Source: Candidatus Dormiibacterota bacterium (GTDB lineage Bacteria; Chloroflexota; Dormibacteria; CF-121). From it: DNA of 64,000 nucleotides. The DNA is taken from contig DASZZN010000005.1 of the NCBI GenBank assembly GCA_035544955.1, positions 107,322 through 171,321 on the forward strand. The letters run 5' to 3'. Of the stretch, positions 18,722-28,585 are shown piece by piece; the stretch's first letter is position 1; each line of letters opens with the position of its first letter. A program made the position numbers and the translations under genes. A model generated the notes under the pieces. That model had not been told where the DNA came from and did no database searches. It saw only the letters and a list, made by a program, of their open reading frames with translations.

Positions 18722-19168
18722 ATGACGCCCGATGTCCCAAAGTCGCTGAAGTACCTGCGAGCACTCCTGCTTATCATGGCCGTCCTGCTGGCCCTGAATA
18801 CGCTTGGCCGCCTCGGCGTTGTCTGGCGCTACGGCGTTCCCCCCGGGAACTCGCCCGTTGTTGGGGCGGCAGTCCTGGCAACGGTGGGCATCATATTTCT
18901 TCTCGCGTGCGTCGGCGCCTTTTTACTGCTTGGCGTGCCGGCGAAGCGTCATTGGTGGCTCAGCTTCCTCCTGCCATTACTGACGATCGCGAACATTGCC
19001 AGCGCATTTGCCATCATTCCGTCGGAGCATGTCGGCGTCGGACTGGTTCTCGATGCCTATCTGTGCAATGGGCTGCTAACTGTGGTATTGGTCATACTCC
19101 TGCTGAAGCGCCGGGTCCGTGCTTACTTTGGCATCAGCCGCCCAGCGACGCGCGCGAAAGCGGCCTGA
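18722..19168 (+). CDS. Small integral membrane protein, unknown
   Basis: 148 residues from ATG 18722 (MTPDVPKSLKYLRALLLIM). Four hydrophobic segments are visible, ending with a basic cytoplasmic tail (LLLKRRVRAYFGISRP). A longer open frame upstream overlaps the divergent methyltransferase start and is unlikely to be translated. No family is recognised. It may be a DUF-type four-helix membrane protein. Confidence 0.6.
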   Translation: MTPDVPKSLKYLRALLLIMAVLLALNTLGRLGVVWRYGVPPGNSPVVGAAVLATVGIIFLLACVGAFLLLGVPAKRHWWLSFLLPLLTIANIASAFAIIPSEHVGVGLVLDAYLCNGLLTVVLVILLLKRRVRAYFGISRPATRAKAA

Positions 19169-19175
19169 GCCGCAG

Positions 19176-19829
19176 TCACCAGTCCCGGTCCGGCTGAAGC
19201 TGGTCTTCCAGGCGGCCCCGACAGACGCTGCAGACGTAGGCCTCATCGTCCTTTACCTGCCGATACTCGCCCTGGTCAAGAAAGGCATCAAGCACCCGTC
19301 CGCAGAGCTCGCACGCAACCTCATGACCGGCGCAATCCGTGCAAATTCGCTCTCCGGGTTCGAACTCGCTGAATGTCGCACTGTTGACGCCGAGTCCCGA
19401 TGCCCGCAGGAGGGCAATCATGCGGCTGTCGAGCTCGATCTCTCCGACGTCGAGGGTCGCGATGCCGCAGTACTTGCAGGCCGCGACGTCGTGCTGATGG
19501 CGCCGCTCCAGAATCTCCTGGGCGATGTCCGCGAGGCTTTCTTGTGGGGGAGCGGTCTCGGCGTCAGACGGCGCTGCGGCGGCGTCGTGAGGCAGGAGAC
19601 TCGTCTTCTGCCTGAGGTAGTCACGAGCGTCTTCGGCGTCCTCCGCCGGCACGCTCACGGTGAGCGCGCCGGATGTGTCGTTACTCGGACCGAAGATCCC
19701 CGGCGCGTTGCCGCCCTGAACCCAGACGCGATAGCCGGCCACCTCTAACGTAGTCCGGACCAGGTCAGCGTCGCTCGGGGACGGTGTCTCGTAGATGCCC
19801 GTCCATTGAGGGTCCTTACCGGCCGTCAT
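19176..19829 (-). CDS. DUF2007-like plus zinc-ribbon protein
   Basis: 217 residues. The N-terminal 75 residues (IYETPSPSDADLVRTTLEVA, then ALTVSVPAEDAEDARDYL) resemble the DUF2007 putative signal-transducing domain. The C-terminal half has several CxxC pairs (CKYCG, CTDC, CELCG, CSVCRG), which suggest two zinc ribbons. The role is unknown; protein- or nucleic-acid-binding is plausible. The gene lies divergent from the next gene with 45 nt between the starts. Confidence 0.7.
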   Translation of the reverse strand: MTAGKDPQWTGIYETPSPSDADLVRTTLEVAGYRVWVQGGNAPGIFGPSNDTSGALTVSVPAEDAEDARDYLRQKTSLLPHDAAAAPSDAETAPPQESLADIAQEILERRHQHDVAACKYCGIATLDVGEIELDSRMIALLRASGLGVNSATFSEFEPGERICTDCAGHEVACELCGRVLDAFLDQGEYRQVKDDEAYVCSVCRGRLEDQLQPDRDW

Positions 19830-19860
19830 GACTTACTACATTCTCATTTCTCGTGACGGC

Positions 19861-19866
19861 TAGAAT
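19861..19866 (+). promoter_or_regulatory. Candidate -10 element of a leaderless gene
   Basis: TAGAAT lies 8 nt before the only usable start codon (TTG 19875) of the following gene. An in-frame stop at 19854 excludes a longer protein, and no Shine-Dalgarno sequence is present. Confidence 0.5.
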
Positions 19867-19874
19867 GCCCGCAC

Positions 19875-20621
19875 TTGGCTGAGGTCGCCATCGACCGGCG
19901 TTACGAGGGAATCCCCGGAGTGTCCCACGGTGGTTACCTGGCGGGATTGGTCGCAAAAGAAGTCGGGCCGTCGGTCGCCGTCACGCTGACGAAGGCTGTC
20001 CCTCCGGGATCGATCGTCACCCTCGAACACAGCGAATCGCATGTGCTGATGCGGCTCGACGGCGAGCTGGCGGCAACGGCGGCTCCATCTCAACTCGAGA
20101 CGACCGCTCCCAAGGCGGTCGCGCCAGAAGAAGCTGAACGGGCATCCGAACGCTACCCAGGGTTCAGCCGCCACTTCTTCCCGAACTGCTTTACGTGCGG
20201 TACGGGTCGAGCATCCGGCGACGGCCTGCATATCTTCCCCGGGCCTGTGGAGGGCCGGCCAGTCGTCGCGACGCTCTGGCGTCCCCCATCCTCGGTGTGG
20301 CGAACCGATCGGACCGTTGCATCTGAGTTCTTGTGGGCGGCCCTGGACTGCCCGGCGATCTGGGGCCACATCGTGCACGGTGGTGCCCAAGCTGACGACC
20401 GCGCTGTGAGCGGTCGCCTGGAGCTCCATCAGCACGCGCCGGTTCAGGGCGACGCCCCGGGCATCGTGGTCGGCTGGCCGATCGAGCGCCAGGGCCGCAA
20501 GGTCATCGCGGGCGCAGCGATCTTCTCCGAATCCGGCCAGCTGCTGGTGGAGGCGCGGCAAACGATGATCCTGACCCCGAACGGGGTTCCGCTGCACCTG
20601 ACGGCCTGGGCGCGCGCCTAA
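19875..20621 (+). CDS. Hotdog-fold thioesterase-like protein
   Basis: 248 residues from TTG 19875. An upstream in-frame stop at 19854 and the absence of any other start codon force this choice. IPGVSHGGYLAGLVAKEVG near the start and the later beta-rich half (GRLELHQHAPVQGD, GRKVIAGAAIFSESGQLL) suggest a double-hotdog thioesterase or acyl-CoA-binding protein. A central NCFTCG motif is notable and might bind metal. The catalytic residues cannot be assigned. The stop overlaps the next start (TAATG), so the two genes are coupled. Confidence 0.6.
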   Translation: MAEVAIDRRYEGIPGVSHGGYLAGLVAKEVGPSVAVTLTKAVPPGSIVTLEHSESHVLMRLDGELAATAAPSQLETTAPKAVAPEEAERASERYPGFSRHFFPNCFTCGTGRASGDGLHIFPGPVEGRPVVATLWRPPSSVWRTDRTVASEFLWAALDCPAIWGHIVHGGAQADDRAVSGRLELHQHAPVQGDAPGIVVGWPIERQGRKVIAGAAIFSESGQLLVEARQTMILTPNGVPLHLTAWARA

Positions 20622-21115
20622 TGACCTGGCTGCATTTCCCGCGGAGGCGCTGGACTCGGTTGGCTTTGTTCACAGCCGGCGGAGTTCTCCTGGCGATCCT
20701 GGCCGTGGTCGCGTTCATCGCCCTCGCCCGAGGCATCGCCCCAGTGAGCGAGGCCAGTTCGCTGCCCTGCTCGCCGCAGCCATGCCTCGACGTGCAGGAC
20801 TACACGATGTGGATCTCGAACGTCAGGGACGCGGACGGTGTCGTCCGGATGGACGTAACCTTCCGCAATTCGAGCGCCGCGACCCACGCGTCGCCCGAGG
20901 ATCTCCAACTGGTCGACGCCAACAAGCAGACATCGACGGCGATTCAGGACGTGGCGGGCTGCAGCCACTGGTCTCGCACCGAGTTCAGCAACGGGGCGAA
21001 GCTGGGGCCACTTACCATCTGCTTTCGGCCGCGGTCCACATCCTCGCCGCTGACCCTGCGCTGGACGCCCGATCTGGGACTGATCTGCTGCGAGGCCAGC
21101 CTCAAGATCAGATGA
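20621..21115 (+). CDS. Membrane-anchored beta-sandwich protein, unknown
   Basis: 164 residues. One N-terminal membrane helix (residues about 14-38) is followed by an extracytoplasmic domain. Its pattern VVRMDVTFRNSSAATHASPE, then LQLVDANK, resembles the DUF4352-type immunoglobulin-like domain of cell-surface proteins. Cysteines at CSPQPC, GCSHW, ICF and CCEA may form disulfides. The start overlaps the preceding stop (TAATG). The end overlaps the convergent kinase gene by 8 nt. Confidence 0.65.
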   Translation: MTWLHFPRRRWTRLALFTAGGVLLAILAVVAFIALARGIAPVSEASSLPCSPQPCLDVQDYTMWISNVRDADGVVRMDVTFRNSSAATHASPEDLQLVDANKQTSTAIQDVAGCSHWSRTEFSNGAKLGPLTICFRPRSTSSPLTLRWTPDLGLICCEASLKIR

Positions 21116-23189
21116 CGGGCACCGGGACGTGCCCGGTTACCAGGGTGCCGGTGCCAACGGCCGACTCGATCTCGAGCCGGCCGCCCAACGCCTCGACCCG
21201 ATCGATCATGTTCTGCAGGCCGGCACCCGGCTTCATCCGCAGGGCGTCGTAACCGCGACCGTCGTCCTTGACGGCAAAGACGAGCTCGCCATTCTCCTGG
21301 CTGAGCTGAATCTGCACCAGACTGGCACCTGAATACTTGGCGGCGTTCTGCAACGCTTCCAGGCAACAGAAGTAAATCGCCGCCTCGAGGTCCGGACGGT
21401 AGCGGCCGGCCCCATTGGTACTGAGCTGGACGGGGATCGACGCCCGACGCCCTTGCGCTTCTAGGGCGGTTGCGAGACCCTTCTCGGCCAGCAATGGAGG
21501 GTAGATTCCGCGTGCCAGCTCTCGCAGCGTGTTCAATGACTCATCCGCATCGGCAACAAGCTCGTCGAGAAGCGCTTCCATGCGTTCGGGCTGCTTCTTC
21601 CACGTATGCCGCGCCAGACCGAGCTTCACCTTGAGCGCGACCAGGTTCTGCTGGGCTCCATCGTGGATGTTGCGCTCGAGTCGCCGCCGCTCGGCGTCCT
21701 GCGCCGAGACGAGGCGCTCGCGCGATGCGCGGAGCTCTTCGAGTCGCCGCCGCAGGTCGGCCGTCAGTCCCACGTTCTTCAGGACCAACCCCGCCTGACG
21801 CGCCAGGTCCGCCAGCAGCTTCTCCTCGATCGGCGACATCGACTCCCCCTTCCGCTTCCGCACGGCCAGCGCGCCGAGCAGCTCGCCCTGGTGGCTCACT
21901 GGGGCGACGGCATCGGCGCCGGCGATCTGCGGCGACCCCCCGGGCGGGAGTGGAACCGGCTCGGGACGCTCAAATGGTTCCGGGTACGCCGCGGCACAAT
22001 GCAGAGTTGAAGCGCCGCGCAGCCAGACCTCGGCTCGGGTGGCGCCCGTCCCTTGGGCCAGCACCCGTGCCATCTGGCCAAGCGTTTCATCGCTGGCGAC
22101 CGTGTCGGCGATCCGCTCCGAAAACCGCGACAGGACCTCATAGGGCGTGGCGCGCTCGCCGTAGACGAGGCGGTTGGCGAAGCGCTGTGCGCGGGCGCGG
22201 ATGGGCTGGAAGACGACTGCCACCAGGGCGGTGGCGGCGATCGAAAGGATGAAGTTCGCCTGGCCACCCCGGCCGACCAGGCTGCCCACGCCGACCACCA
22301 CCGCGACATAGATCAGGGTGATCGCGAGCGCCAGCGCGCCGTAGGCAAGCGTTCGATTGATCACCACGTCGATGTCGTATAGCCGGTACCGAAGAATGGC
22401 GATCGCCATCGCGATCGGCAGCAAGACGATCGTCAGGGTGCCCAGGCCGAACACGCTGGACGCTACGGCGCTGGTAAAGAATTCGTGCGGAAGCAATGCG
22501 ACTGTGGCCGCCGGGAGGATCAGCACGCACACCAGGATCACGGCGGCGGCGAACGCGACCCACTTGATCTGCTGCCGGCGATCGCGGTCGGCGCGACGAT
22601 ACTTGACCACGAGTCCGACGATGGCGACCAGGACGGCCGGCAACGCGAGCGTCGAGGCGACCGGAGGTCCGGAGCTCGGGCTGCCGGGTGCCGTATAGAT
22701 GGTCTGAAGCAGTCCACTGATGGCGATCAGTACACCGGCGGCAATGGCAACGGGACGCCACCGCGGCGACGGCAGGTGACCATCGGGAAAGAACAGCACG
22801 ATGTTGGTGAAGGCCAGCAGGAAGAGCGCCTCGCCCAAGCCACCGGCGAGCCAGCCAGTCTCGGTCGCGCCAGGGAGCGGACCGATCCGGGAGGCGGTCC
22901 AGCTGTACTCGGTCATGAGGGATTGGATCGCCGCCTCGATGCCGCCGCCCCAGAAGATCCATCCAACCGGGTTGCGCGGCTGGCGGGATGCGACCAGCGC
23001 GCCGACCAAGACGAAGGCCACCCCGAAGATGGGGATCTCGATTCGAAGAGCTAGGCTGTCTGGGCCGGCCGCGGTCGTGCCGATCGAGCCTGCGTTCAGC
23101 GCCAGGAGGACGAAGTCGCCCACGATGGCCACGACCGTCAGGTACGCAGCCGGCCAGATCAGGCGCTGGGCCCGAACGGAGGCTGTCAC
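21108..23189 (-). CDS. Membrane sensor histidine kinase, third paralogue
   Basis: 693 residues from GTG 23189; a TTG at 23216 would add nine residues. The layout is the same as for the kinases near the left end: multiple membrane helices, YRLYDIDVVINRTLAYGALA, a GAF-like domain (GELLGALAVRKRKGES), HisKA_3 with RRLERNIHDGAQQN (His509 in this numbering) and HATPase_c with NAAKYSGASLVQI and VKDDGRGYDA. It is complete and probably active. Its partner response regulator is not in the window. It lies just downstream of rpoD on the same strand. Confidence 0.93.
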   Translation of the reverse strand: MTASVRAQRLIWPAAYLTVVAIVGDFVLLALNAGSIGTTAAGPDSLALRIEIPIFGVAFVLVGALVASRQPRNPVGWIFWGGGIEAAIQSLMTEYSWTASRIGPLPGATETGWLAGGLGEALFLLAFTNIVLFFPDGHLPSPRWRPVAIAAGVLIAISGLLQTIYTAPGSPSSGPPVASTLALPAVLVAIVGLVVKYRRADRDRRQQIKWVAFAAAVILVCVLILPAATVALLPHEFFTSAVASSVFGLGTLTIVLLPIAMAIAILRYRLYDIDVVINRTLAYGALALAITLIYVAVVVGVGSLVGRGGQANFILSIAATALVAVVFQPIRARAQRFANRLVYGERATPYEVLSRFSERIADTVASDETLGQMARVLAQGTGATRAEVWLRGASTLHCAAAYPEPFERPEPVPLPPGGSPQIAGADAVAPVSHQGELLGALAVRKRKGESMSPIEEKLLADLARQAGLVLKNVGLTADLRRRLEELRASRERLVSAQDAERRRLERNIHDGAQQNLVALKVKLGLARHTWKKQPERMEALLDELVADADESLNTLRELARGIYPPLLAEKGLATALEAQGRRASIPVQLSTNGAGRYRPDLEAAIYFCCLEALQNAAKYSGASLVQIQLSQENGELVFAVKDDGRGYDALRMKPGAGLQNMIDRVEALGGRLEIESAVGTGTLVTGHVPVPVI

Positions 23190-23280
23190 GGCCCGATTGT
23201 CGCCGCAGGCCCGCAAGCTGGCAAGGGTGGAAACACGACCCCGTCTATTCGCGGTGGCATCAGCCGCCGCCGGCTAGGTC

Positions 23281-24423
<1,143 letters not shown>

Positions 24424-24566
24424 CCGGGTTTTGTACCCATATGGTGCGCTATTCAAGCTACGTTCGTCTAGTGGTTCTTTGATTCATACACTAGCGCTAT
24501 AACCTTTCCAATAGTTGACATTGGCCAATTCGCCATCTATGGGCTTTTTGCCCAAAAAGAGGCAAG

Positions 24567-27500
24567 TCAGGCGGCTTCCTCGGCAGCCTTACCCGGGGCC
24601 GTCTCCCACCGCGAGAGCCATGGAAGCACCTGCTCGGCGAGCATCGGCCGGCTGATGAAGTAGCCCTGCGCCAGGTCGCAGCCCAGCAAGCGCAGCAGGT
24701 CCCACGTCCGGGCGTCTTCCACACCCTCGGCGACACTCTCGAGTTGCAGGCTGTGACCGAGCTCGACCGAGGCTCGCACGATGTTGGACCGGCTCGCCTG
24801 CCCGCCCATCGCCGCCACGAAGGACTTGTCGATCTTGATCTCGTGGATCGGAAGCCGGTGAAGGTAGGCGAGCGAGGAATAGCCGGTGCCGAAGTCATCG
24901 ACCGCAAGGCGAACGCCCAGCATCCGCAGCTCGGTCAGCGTGTTGATGGCCCGCTCGGGCTCGGTCATGATCAGGCTCTCCGTGATCTCGAGCATCAGCG
25001 AGGACGGCGGCGCTTGCGATGCCTTGAGCAGCGTGGCGATCGTTTCTGGAAATTCGGGATCGACGAGGTCGCGCATCGAAATGTTCACCGACACGGGGAT
25101 CAGGCGTCCATCACGCTCCCAGCTGACGGATTGTCTCAGGGCCGAGATGAGCACCCACCTGGTCAGCGGCTTGATCAAGCGCGTCTTCTCGGCGAAGGGC
25201 ACGAACTCCATCGGTGGCACCAGCCCGCGTTGAGGATGTCGCCAGCGGACCAGGGCCTCGACACCCGCGAGGCTGCGATCGCGAAGTCTGACCAGAGGTT
25301 GGAAGTCCAGGAAAAGCTGGTCTTCGTGCTGCAGCGCCTCTCGCAGATCGGCCATCAGGGTCAGGCGGCTGGCGCCCTGTCGTTCATGTTCGGGCGCGAA
25401 TCGCACGAAGGCGCCTCGCGGCTGCTTGGCAACGTACAGCGCGATGTCCGCGCGGCGAAGCAGTGTGTTCGGGTCATCACCGTCATCCGGAAAGATCGCG
25501 ATGCCGATACTGATGGCGACGTCGAGGTGCTGGCCCTCCACCTCGAACGGCCGCTCCAGTGCTTCGAGTAGACATTGCGCCTTGACAGTTGCCGCCGTCG
25601 CATCGGTGTTCGTCATCAGCACCGCGAACTCGTCACCGCTGAGCCTGGCGACCATGTCCTCGGCTCGAATCTCGGCCCGCAGGCGCGGCCCAACCTGTTC
25701 GAGCAGGCGGTCACCGGCCTGCATACCAAACGTTTCGTTGACTTCCTTGAAGTGATCCAGGTCGATGATCAGCACCCCGACCTGCTCGCGCGCCGCCCGA
25801 GCCGAAACCAGCGCCTGCCCCAACCGATCGGCCATCAGGAGCCGGTTCGGTAACCCCGTCAGCGCGTCGTGAAGCGCCTGGTACTCGAGGGCCTTCTGGT
25901 CGCGGCGCCGCTCCGTTATGTCCGTCACCATCGCCAGTGATCCAGCGTAGTGCCCGGCGGCGTCATGGTTTGGGCTGATGCTGAGCAAGGTCCAGCAATC
26001 GGTGCCGTCTTTTCGCGTGTACCGCACTTCGCGTTGCTGCGATTCACCCCGGAGGCGGCCAGGTTGGTTGGAGATGAAGGACGCTTGCGAGTCGGCACCA
26101 AGGAACTCAAATAGCGGTCGGCCGGCCATCTCTTCAACGGTGTAACCCAGCATCTCGGCCATCCGGGGATTGACAAAGGTCGTCACGTTCTGCGCGTCGA
26201 TCAACCATATGCCCTCATACGCGGTTTCGACGATCCGCCGGTAACGCTCCTCGCTGGCACGAAGTGCCTCCGCGGCCCGCCTGGTGGTGGTGATATCTCG
26301 ATGAATCGCAGCGCACGCGACGATTGTGCCGTCCACATCGGTCAGCGGTGCGAAGCTGATCGAGACTTCCACCAGACTCCCGTCCTTTCGTTTTCGGATC
26401 GTCTCGAGCTGTTCGATGGGCTCACCACGTCGCACGCGATCCATCAGTGCGGCCGATTCGCTGGATTTGCCATCCGGCACGATCGTCCCGATGCTTTGAC
26501 CGATGATTTCCTCGGCGGAGTAGCCGTACAGGCGCTGGGCGCCGAGGTTCCAATTCACAATCAACCCCTTGACGTCGACCGCGAGGATCGGATCGATGGA
26601 GGTAGCGACCATCGCCGCCATGCGGCGAAGGTCTCGCTCGGCCCGCCGCCGCTCGGTGACGTCGGTCACCATCGCCAGCGATCCCCTGTAGCTCCCGGCC
26701 GCGTCCAGGTCCGGACTCGATTCCAACAGCACCCAGAGCTCCGAGCCGTCCTTCCGTCGAAATCGAAACTCGTGCTCCGCCTGGTGGGCCTCCTGCCGCC
26801 AGTCGCGATTGGCCGCGAAGGCGGCCTGTGCATCGGCGTCCATGAAATCGATGACCGGCTTCCCCAGCATCTCCTCAGGGGCGTAGCCCAGCATGTCCGC
26901 CATGCGCCGATTGACAAAGGTCGTCCGGTTCTCGCCGTCGATGACCCAGACGCCTTCAAATGCGGTCTCGACGATCTTCCGGTACCGCTCCTCGCTGGCG
27001 CGGAGCGCTTCCTCAGCGGCGTGGCGTTCGGTGATGTCCCGCACGTAGGCGCTGAATAGGTGGCTGCCGCCGGACCGGGTCGCCGAGATGGAGAGCTCGA
27101 TTGGGAACTCGTGACCGTCGCGATGCAGAGCCGCCAGCTCGAGTCGCTTATTGAGAACCGGACCCTCGCCGGTCGCGAGAAAGTGGCGCAGACCAAATTG
27201 GTGCGCGCCGCGATAGCGAAGCGGGATGATGGTCTCGCTCACCATCCGGCCCACCGCTTCGGATCGTGACCACCCGAAGATGGTTTCGGCCATCGGGTTC
27301 CAGTCGGTGATCACGCCGTCGGCACCCATCGTGACGACCGCATCTAGCGCGGAATCGAAGATGCTGCCAAGCCGCCGGAGGTACTCGCCCTGGGCCGCAC
27401 GGGCGGCCTTTCGTTCGACCGCGGCACGGACCTCACGCTCCACGGCCGGGCGCAGCCGGGACAGATTGTCTTTGAAGATATAGTCGTGCGCGCCACCCCG

Positions 27501-27788
27501 CATCGCGGCGACGGCCGCATTCTCACCGGCGGACCCAGATACAACGATAAACGGGATGTCGAGGTCGGCCTGCTTGAGCAGGTCAAGCGCGCGCGGGGCA
27601 CTGAATGAGGGCAGGTGGTAGTCGGCGATGATGAGGTCTAATCCCGTCCCCAGCTTGGCCGCGAATCCAGCCTCCGTATCGACCCGCTCCCAGGCGATGG
27701 TCAGCCCGGCGCGCCGCAGGTGCTCGGCAACCAGCAGGGCGTCATCGGGCCGGTCCTCCACGATCAGGACGCGCAGCGGTTCGGACAT
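24567..27788 (-). CDS. Receiver-PAS(4)-GGDEF-EAL cyclic-di-GMP regulatory protein
   Basis: 1073 residues, soluble. The receiver domain spans residues 1-120 (VEDRPDD, phosphorylatable Asp56 in IIADYHLP, Lys in YIFKD). Four PAS/PAC units follow (about 140-640), two of them nearly identical (SEERYRKIVETAFEGVWVID and SEERYRRIVETAYEGIWLID), suggesting internal duplication. The GGDEF domain has the signature LSGDEF, with Ser for the first Gly, so cyclase activity is uncertain. The EAL domain retains GVEALVRWRHP, DDFGTGYSSL and VAEGVED, the residues that bind metal and hydrolyse c-di-GMP, so phosphodiesterase activity is likely. It is a single-gene unit on the minus strand. Confidence 0.92.
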   Translation of the reverse strand: MSEPLRVLIVEDRPDDALLVAEHLRRAGLTIAWERVDTEAGFAAKLGTGLDLIIADYHLPSFSAPRALDLLKQADLDIPFIVVSGSAGENAAVAAMRGGAHDYIFKDNLSRLRPAVEREVRAAVERKAARAAQGEYLRRLGSIFDSALDAVVTMGADGVITDWNPMAETIFGWSRSEAVGRMVSETIIPLRYRGAHQFGLRHFLATGEGPVLNKRLELAALHRDGHEFPIELSISATRSGGSHLFSAYVRDITERHAAEEALRASEERYRKIVETAFEGVWVIDGENRTTFVNRRMADMLGYAPEEMLGKPVIDFMDADAQAAFAANRDWRQEAHQAEHEFRFRRKDGSELWVLLESSPDLDAAGSYRGSLAMVTDVTERRRAERDLRRMAAMVATSIDPILAVDVKGLIVNWNLGAQRLYGYSAEEIIGQSIGTIVPDGKSSESAALMDRVRRGEPIEQLETIRKRKDGSLVEVSISFAPLTDVDGTIVACAAIHRDITTTRRAAEALRASEERYRRIVETAYEGIWLIDAQNVTTFVNPRMAEMLGYTVEEMAGRPLFEFLGADSQASFISNQPGRLRGESQQREVRYTRKDGTDCWTLLSISPNHDAAGHYAGSLAMVTDITERRRDQKALEYQALHDALTGLPNRLLMADRLGQALVSARAAREQVGVLIIDLDHFKEVNETFGMQAGDRLLEQVGPRLRAEIRAEDMVARLSGDEFAVLMTNTDATAATVKAQCLLEALERPFEVEGQHLDVAISIGIAIFPDDGDDPNTLLRRADIALYVAKQPRGAFVRFAPEHERQGASRLTLMADLREALQHEDQLFLDFQPLVRLRDRSLAGVEALVRWRHPQRGLVPPMEFVPFAEKTRLIKPLTRWVLISALRQSVSWERDGRLIPVSVNISMRDLVDPEFPETIATLLKASQAPPSSLMLEITESLIMTEPERAINTLTELRMLGVRLAVDDFGTGYSSLAYLHRLPIHEIKIDKSFVAAMGGQASRSNIVRASVELGHSLQLESVAEGVEDARTWDLLRLLGCDLAQGYFISRPMLAEQVLPWLSRWETAPGKAAEEAA

Positions 27789-27937
27789 CGCGCTCAGGAG
27801 GCCATTGCTGCTAGCCGCGGGCCCCCGTAAAGCTTAGGCACAGACATATGTAACGTAACGTGTAGAAGTGAGAAGGTGCGAGTCCTAAATCGGCAGACGC
27901 AGAACGTTGCCCCATCGTGACAAAAATCCGCCCGTTT

Positions 27938-27988
27938 CTAGGTAAGCCTAGGCCCCTTTACCTAGGTAATTGAGCACGGATCTAGACT
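27938..27988 (+). promoter_or_regulatory. Palindromic operator-like cluster and -10 element
   Basis: Two perfect palindromes, GCCTAGGC (27946-27953) and TTACCTAGGTAA (27958-27969), and a half-site CTAGGTAA (27938-27945) lie just upstream of a TAGACT -10-like hexamer (27983-27988). The hexamer is 6 nt before ATG 27995. The spacing suggests a leaderless transcript controlled by a dimeric regulator recognising CCTAGG-centred sites. No direct evidence of binding exists. Confidence 0.45.
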
Positions 27989-27994
27989 TGGCTC

Positions 27995-28537
27995 ATGCGA
28001 CCCATTTCCGACAGTGCCGGCGAGGAGCTTCTCTGGATCCAACCCGCGGCTCGCCGCCGCGAGCACGAGTTGCGCGCGGGCGATGACGTGGTCGCGACCC
28101 TGCGCTTTCAGCGCGGAAGCCTTGCCGATGCCGAGGCCGAAGGCCATCACTGGACATTCAAACGGCAGGGCTTCTGGCAGCCGCGCGTCACGGTGCGCGT
28201 TTCAGGATCTGATGCCGATGTCGCCGTCTTCCGACCCCACTGGGCCGGCGGGGGAACGCTCGACTTCGCAGACGGCGGCAGCGTGCGCTTGAGCTCGGCC
28301 AACTTCTGGCAGTCCCAATGGGTCTGGCAGGAGAAGGATCAGCCGCTAATGCTCTTCAAGGGGCGGCATGGCATCGTAAAGGCCAAGGGCGCTGTCGAAA
28401 TCGAGCCTGGTGCCACTGGCCGTCCGGATACTCCGCTTCTGGTCCTGCTCGGCTGGTACTTGATTCTGCTCCACGCGGAAGATACCAATGCCGCGGCCGG
28501 GAGCAGCGCGGCGGCGGTGGCCGCAACCAGCGCCTAA
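27995..28537 (+). CDS. Conserved hypothetical beta-rich protein
   Basis: 180 residues from ATG 27995, which lies 6 nt after a TAGACT hexamer and has no Shine-Dalgarno sequence. The sequence alternates short beta strands (LRAGDDVVATLRFQRGSLAD, HHWTFKRQGFWQPRVTVRV) resembling a small beta-barrel, with a hydrophobic C-terminal segment (LLVLLGWYLILL) and an Ala/Ser tail. Scramblase/LURP-like folds show a comparable pattern, but this is only a suggestion. It ends directly before the HTH_42 gene in the same reading frame. Confidence 0.6.
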   Translation: MRPISDSAGEELLWIQPAARRREHELRAGDDVVATLRFQRGSLADAEAEGHHWTFKRQGFWQPRVTVRVSGSDADVAVFRPHWAGGGTLDFADGGSVRLSSANFWQSQWVWQEKDQPLMLFKGRHGIVKAKGAVEIEPGATGRPDTPLLVLLGWYLILLHAEDTNAAAGSSAAAVAATSA

Positions 28538-28585
28538 ACGAAAAGCCCCGAGCGCATCCTTACCCCCCGCGAGCTCAATCGGGCC

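Noticed and set aside
24536..24556. Possible terminator (GGGC-TTTTT-GCCC followed by AAAAAG)
   Set aside because: The stem is only 4 bp or else A-T only, and no U-run follows on the strand of the gene that ends there; too weak to list.
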